A stretch of DNA of 8,323 nucleotides, taken from Flavobacteriales bacterium. Its GTDB lineage: Bacteria > Bacteroidota > Bacteroidia > Flavobacteriales > Flavobacteriaceae. A program made the translations under genes and the position numbers. The stretch lies in the NCBI GenBank assembly GCA_027065935.1, contig JAMONI010000254.1, forward strand, positions 1 to 8,323, in the 5' to 3' direction. Shown piece after piece: positions 6,549-8,323 of the stretch. The notes under the pieces are model-generated. The model was not told the DNA's origin. It worked only from the letters and a program-made list of their open reading frames with translations, and did not search any database. The first letter of the stretch is position 1. Each line of letters starts with the position of its first letter.

Positions 6549-6582
6549 GCGCTCGCCCGTTAACCGGGCGAGCGCTTTTTTT
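6549..6582 (+). terminator. Strong intrinsic terminator of trxA, shared with the convergent gene
   Basis: GCGCTCGCCCG (6549-6559) pairs perfectly over 11 bp with CGGGCGAGCGC (6565-6575) around TTAAC, followed directly by seven T residues (6576-6582). The T-run runs into the stop codon of the minus-strand gene (6583-6581). On the minus strand the same stem follows that stop, but only the weaker T-containing GCAGGTTTGTTTG comes after it, so termination in that direction would be less efficient. Confidence 0.92.
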
Positions 6583-7276
6583 ATTCCAAAAAACCCTTCA
6601 AATATTCAATGGCCGGTGTAATGTCGAAATAAAGCTCCTTATAATCGGGGTGGCCGGCTTTTAATTCGAAGTGATCCAAATTTCGCTTTTTATGATGTAT
6701 CAAGCGCTGACTAACGGGTTCCACCTTGAGCACTTCCCACATGATAAAATATTCGTGGTCGGTGGAAATAACGTAGATAGGTTCGTCCATATCCTTACCC
6801 GTCCCCGAACTTAATATGGCAGCGATGAGCATAAACAGGCGTCTTTGCTCTTTTTGGAATAATGTACGGTCGTTGCTATAATAAGCGGCTATCGATCGAA
6901 AATACAAGGCATTGAGATGTACCGGATTTTTTTGCAGTATTGTGTCGGTTTGTTGAAAAATCAACTCGATATCGGTAGCGGAAAGGCTATCTTTACTCAA
7001 CAGGATTTTGATTTGTTTCATATCTTCCCGGCCGTAAGGGTGGTAATCGTCTTGAAAAACCGTTCCGTAATACAACAGGCGCATTTGTTCGAGGGATAAG
7101 CTGTCACCGGACAAAAATTTGTTTTTCAATACGGTGTAATTAAATAGCGAATCTTTTTTCTTAATGTATTTTTTGATGTTTTTGTAATCGGGCGGTGCGG
7201 GATAATCTTGAGCGGATGCAGGAACACTTATTAATAAGCTCGCCAAAAGCATTCCTAATAAGGTTATTGTTTTCAT
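6581..7276 (-). CDS. Secreted DUF4919-like hypothetical protein
   Basis: A 231-residue protein with a classic Sec signal peptide: MKTITLLGMLLASLLISVPASA, with likely cleavage before or after Gln23. The mature part starts with YPAPPDYKNIKKYI. It carries LYYGTVFQDDYHPYG (68-82), a helical middle with a TPR-like NPVHLNALYFRSIAAYY stretch (117-133), and YVISTDHEYFIMWE (168-181). This pattern fits the Bacteroidota-specific DUF4919 family, which I recognise from memory without a known biochemical role. It is expected in the periplasm; no lipobox Cys is present, so it should not be a lipoprotein. The start lies 19 bp after the end of tRNA-Arg and about 100 bp after clpC on the same strand, with no room for a separate promoter outside the tRNA. 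Co-transcription with clpC is therefore likely. It ends at the shared hairpin terminator. Confidence 0.85.
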   Translation of the reverse strand: MKTITLLGMLLASLLISVPASAQDYPAPPDYKNIKKYIKKKDSLFNYTVLKNKFLSGDSLSLEQMRLLYYGTVFQDDYHPYGREDMKQIKILLSKDSLSATDIELIFQQTDTILQKNPVHLNALYFRSIAAYYSNDRTLFQKEQRRLFMLIAAILSSGTGKDMDEPIYVISTDHEYFIMWEVLKVEPVSQRLIHHKKRNLDHFELKAGHPDYKELYFDITPAIEYLKGFLE

Positions 7277-7295
7277 AGCGCGTTAAAATAAATAG

Positions 7296-7367
7296 TAGCC
7301 TCGCCGGGAATCGAACCCGGATCTACGGTTTAGGAAACCGCTATTCTATCCGTTGAACTACGAGGCT
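7296..7367 (-). tRNA. tRNA-Arg (anticodon CCU)
   Basis: On the minus strand the sequence folds as a 72-nt cloverleaf. The acceptor stem is AGCCTCG/CGAGGCT, the D stem GTTC/GAAT, and the anticodon stem GCGGT/ACCGT (with a G-U pair) around loop TTCCTAA. The T stem is CCGGG/CCCGG around TTCGATT. The anticodon CCU reads AGG arginine codons. The discriminator is A, and the CCA end is not encoded, since CTA follows. It lies only 9 bp after the clpC stop and 19 bp before the next gene, so it is probably cut from a longer transcript. Confidence 0.95.
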
Positions 7368-7376
7368 ATCAGGGTT

Positions 7377-8323
7377 TTATGCTTTTTCGTCGGCTTGTTT
7401 TTCGTCTTCTTCACCCGGATGTTCGATGAGAACTTTTAGTTTTTCGTTCTTTTCGTCATAATCCAACCGGACTTTACCGCCTTCCTTGAGGTGCGCTTCC
7501 AGAATTTCTTCGGCCAGCGTATCTTCCACGTATTTTTGAATGGCACGTTTCAGCGGACGGGCGCCGTATTGCTTGTCGTAGCCTTTTTCGGCAAGGAAAT
7601 CTTTGGCTTTTTCGGTGATTTCCAGTTCGTATCCGGCTTCGGCTATGCGTTGGTAGAGTTTTTTCAGCTCGATATCGATAATTTGACGGATATGGGCTTT
7701 TTCCAACGGATTAAAAATGATGATGTCGTCAATCCGGTTGAGGAATTCGGGGGCGAATGTTTTCTTCAGCGCTTTTTCGATAATGCTTTTGGCGTGTTGG
7801 TCCATTTGCGCTTTTCTGGCCGAGGTGCCGAATCCTACGCCGGCGCCGAAATCTTTCAGTTGGCGCGCACCGATATTGGAGGTGAGAATGATGACCGTGT
7901 TTTTGAAATCGATTTTTCGTCCCAAGCTGTCGGTGATTTGACCTTCGTCGAGGATTTGCAAGAGCATGTTGAACACGTCGGGATGGGCTTTTTCTATTTC
8001 GTCAAACAAGACCACCGAATAGGGTTTTCGACGCACTTTTTCGGTGAGCTGTCCGCCTTCTTCGTATCCTACGTATCCCGGAGGCGCTCCGATGAGGCGT
8101 GAAATGGAGAATTTTTCCATGTATTCGCTCATGTCGATACGAATGAGCGCATCTTCGCTGTCGAACAATTCTTTGGCCAGTACTTTGGCCAATTGCGTTT
8201 TTCCTACGCCCGTTTGTCCCAAAAAGATAAACGAACCGATGGGCTTGTTGGGGTCTTTCAGTCCCAAACGGTTGCGTTGGATGGCTTTCACCACTTTTTC
8301 CACCGCTTCATCCTGACCGATTA
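7377..8323 (-). CDS. clpC: ClpC-type AAA+ unfoldase of the Clp protease, C-terminal part (5' end outside window)
   Basis: Only the last ~314 residues are visible; the frame stays open through the window edge with IGQDEAVEKVVKAIQRNR. This is the second AAA+ module and C-terminus of a Hsp100/Clp ATPase. It has Walker A GQTGVGKT, a pore loop in APPGYVGYEEGG, Walker B VVLFDEIEKAHPD, sensor 1 ILTSNIGARQ, an arginine region EFLNRIDDI, and sensor 2 GARPLKRAI. The VGF in GAGVGFGTSAR sits where ClpP-interacting ATPases have their IGF/VGF loop. This favours ClpC over ClpB, which lacks the loop. The protein should unfold substrates and feed them to ClpP in the cytoplasm. The acidic-basic tail after about residue 285 (EHPGEEDEKQADEKA) is poorly conserved in the family. 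A GTG at 8303 is an internal valine, not the start. No terminator separates it from tRNA-Arg, 9 bp downstream. Confidence 0.93.
   Translation of the reverse strand, partial: IGQDEAVEKVVKAIQRNRLGLKDPNKPIGSFIFLGQTGVGKTQLAKVLAKELFDSEDALIRIDMSEYMEKFSISRLIGAPPGYVGYEEGGQLTEKVRRKPYSVVLFDEIEKAHPDVFNMLLQILDEGQITDSLGRKIDFKNTVIILTSNIGARQLKDFGAGVGFGTSARKAQMDQHAKSIIEKALKKTFAPEFLNRIDDIIIFNPLEKAHIRQIIDIELKKLYQRIAEAGYELEITEKAKDFLAEKGYDKQYGARPLKRAIQKYVEDTLAEEILEAHLKEGGKVRLDYDEKNEKLKVLIEHPGEEDEKQADEKA

Noticed and set aside
7491..8102. Long plus-strand frame (203 codons) opposite clpC
   Set aside because: It lies entirely antisense to strongly conserved ClpC motifs, and its phenylalanine- and glycine-rich translation is a typical mirror of that coding sequence.
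8301..8303. GTG as a start codon for a short Clp protein
   Set aside because: The frame continues upstream to the window edge with the conserved IGQDEAV sequence, so the GTG is an internal valine.

Overview
The window comes from the Bacteroidota, most likely a flavobacterium-like lineage. The evidence is an Rhs core ending of the SVDPLAEKY type, a fused alpha-beta 2-oxoacid dehydrogenase E1, a DUF4919-like secreted protein, and TAnnTTTG -7 promoter motifs close to start codons with no clear Shine-Dalgarno sequences. I cannot name a genus.

Left part (1-1770), accessory DNA. A structured, probably repeated leader (about 21-59) precedes a short orphan Rhs gene. The gene keeps only the last ~35 residues of the Rhs core, joined to a ~217-residue variable tip of unknown activity. 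An 11-bp overlapping second gene encodes a small protein with one predicted membrane segment, and is a candidate cognate immunity protein. GC content falls from roughly 60-65% in the Rhs-core stretch to below 30% in sampled lines of the tip and its partner. This fits exchange of a tip-immunity cassette. A gene-poor, hairpin-rich stretch (1408-1770) closes the region.

Right part (1771-8323), housekeeping DNA at about 50% GC. On the minus strand, prfC (RF3) is followed by a fused branched-chain-type 2-oxoacid dehydrogenase E1, then by a 41-residue single-helix membrane ORF. Divergent from prfC on the plus strand is trxA (thioredoxin). It ends at a strong hairpin terminator whose T-run overlaps the stop codon of the convergent DUF4919-like gene. 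Upstream of that gene on the minus strand are tRNA-Arg(CCU) and the 3' part of clpC, only 19 and 9 bp apart, so these three are probably one transcription unit.

The housekeeping genes cover translation termination, redox and protein quality control, and branched-chain acid catabolism. They look like ordinary chromosomal neighbours rather than one pathway. The most promising new biology is the Rhs tip and its partner. Next are the small membrane protein behind the E1 gene and the clpC-tRNA-DUF4919 arrangement.
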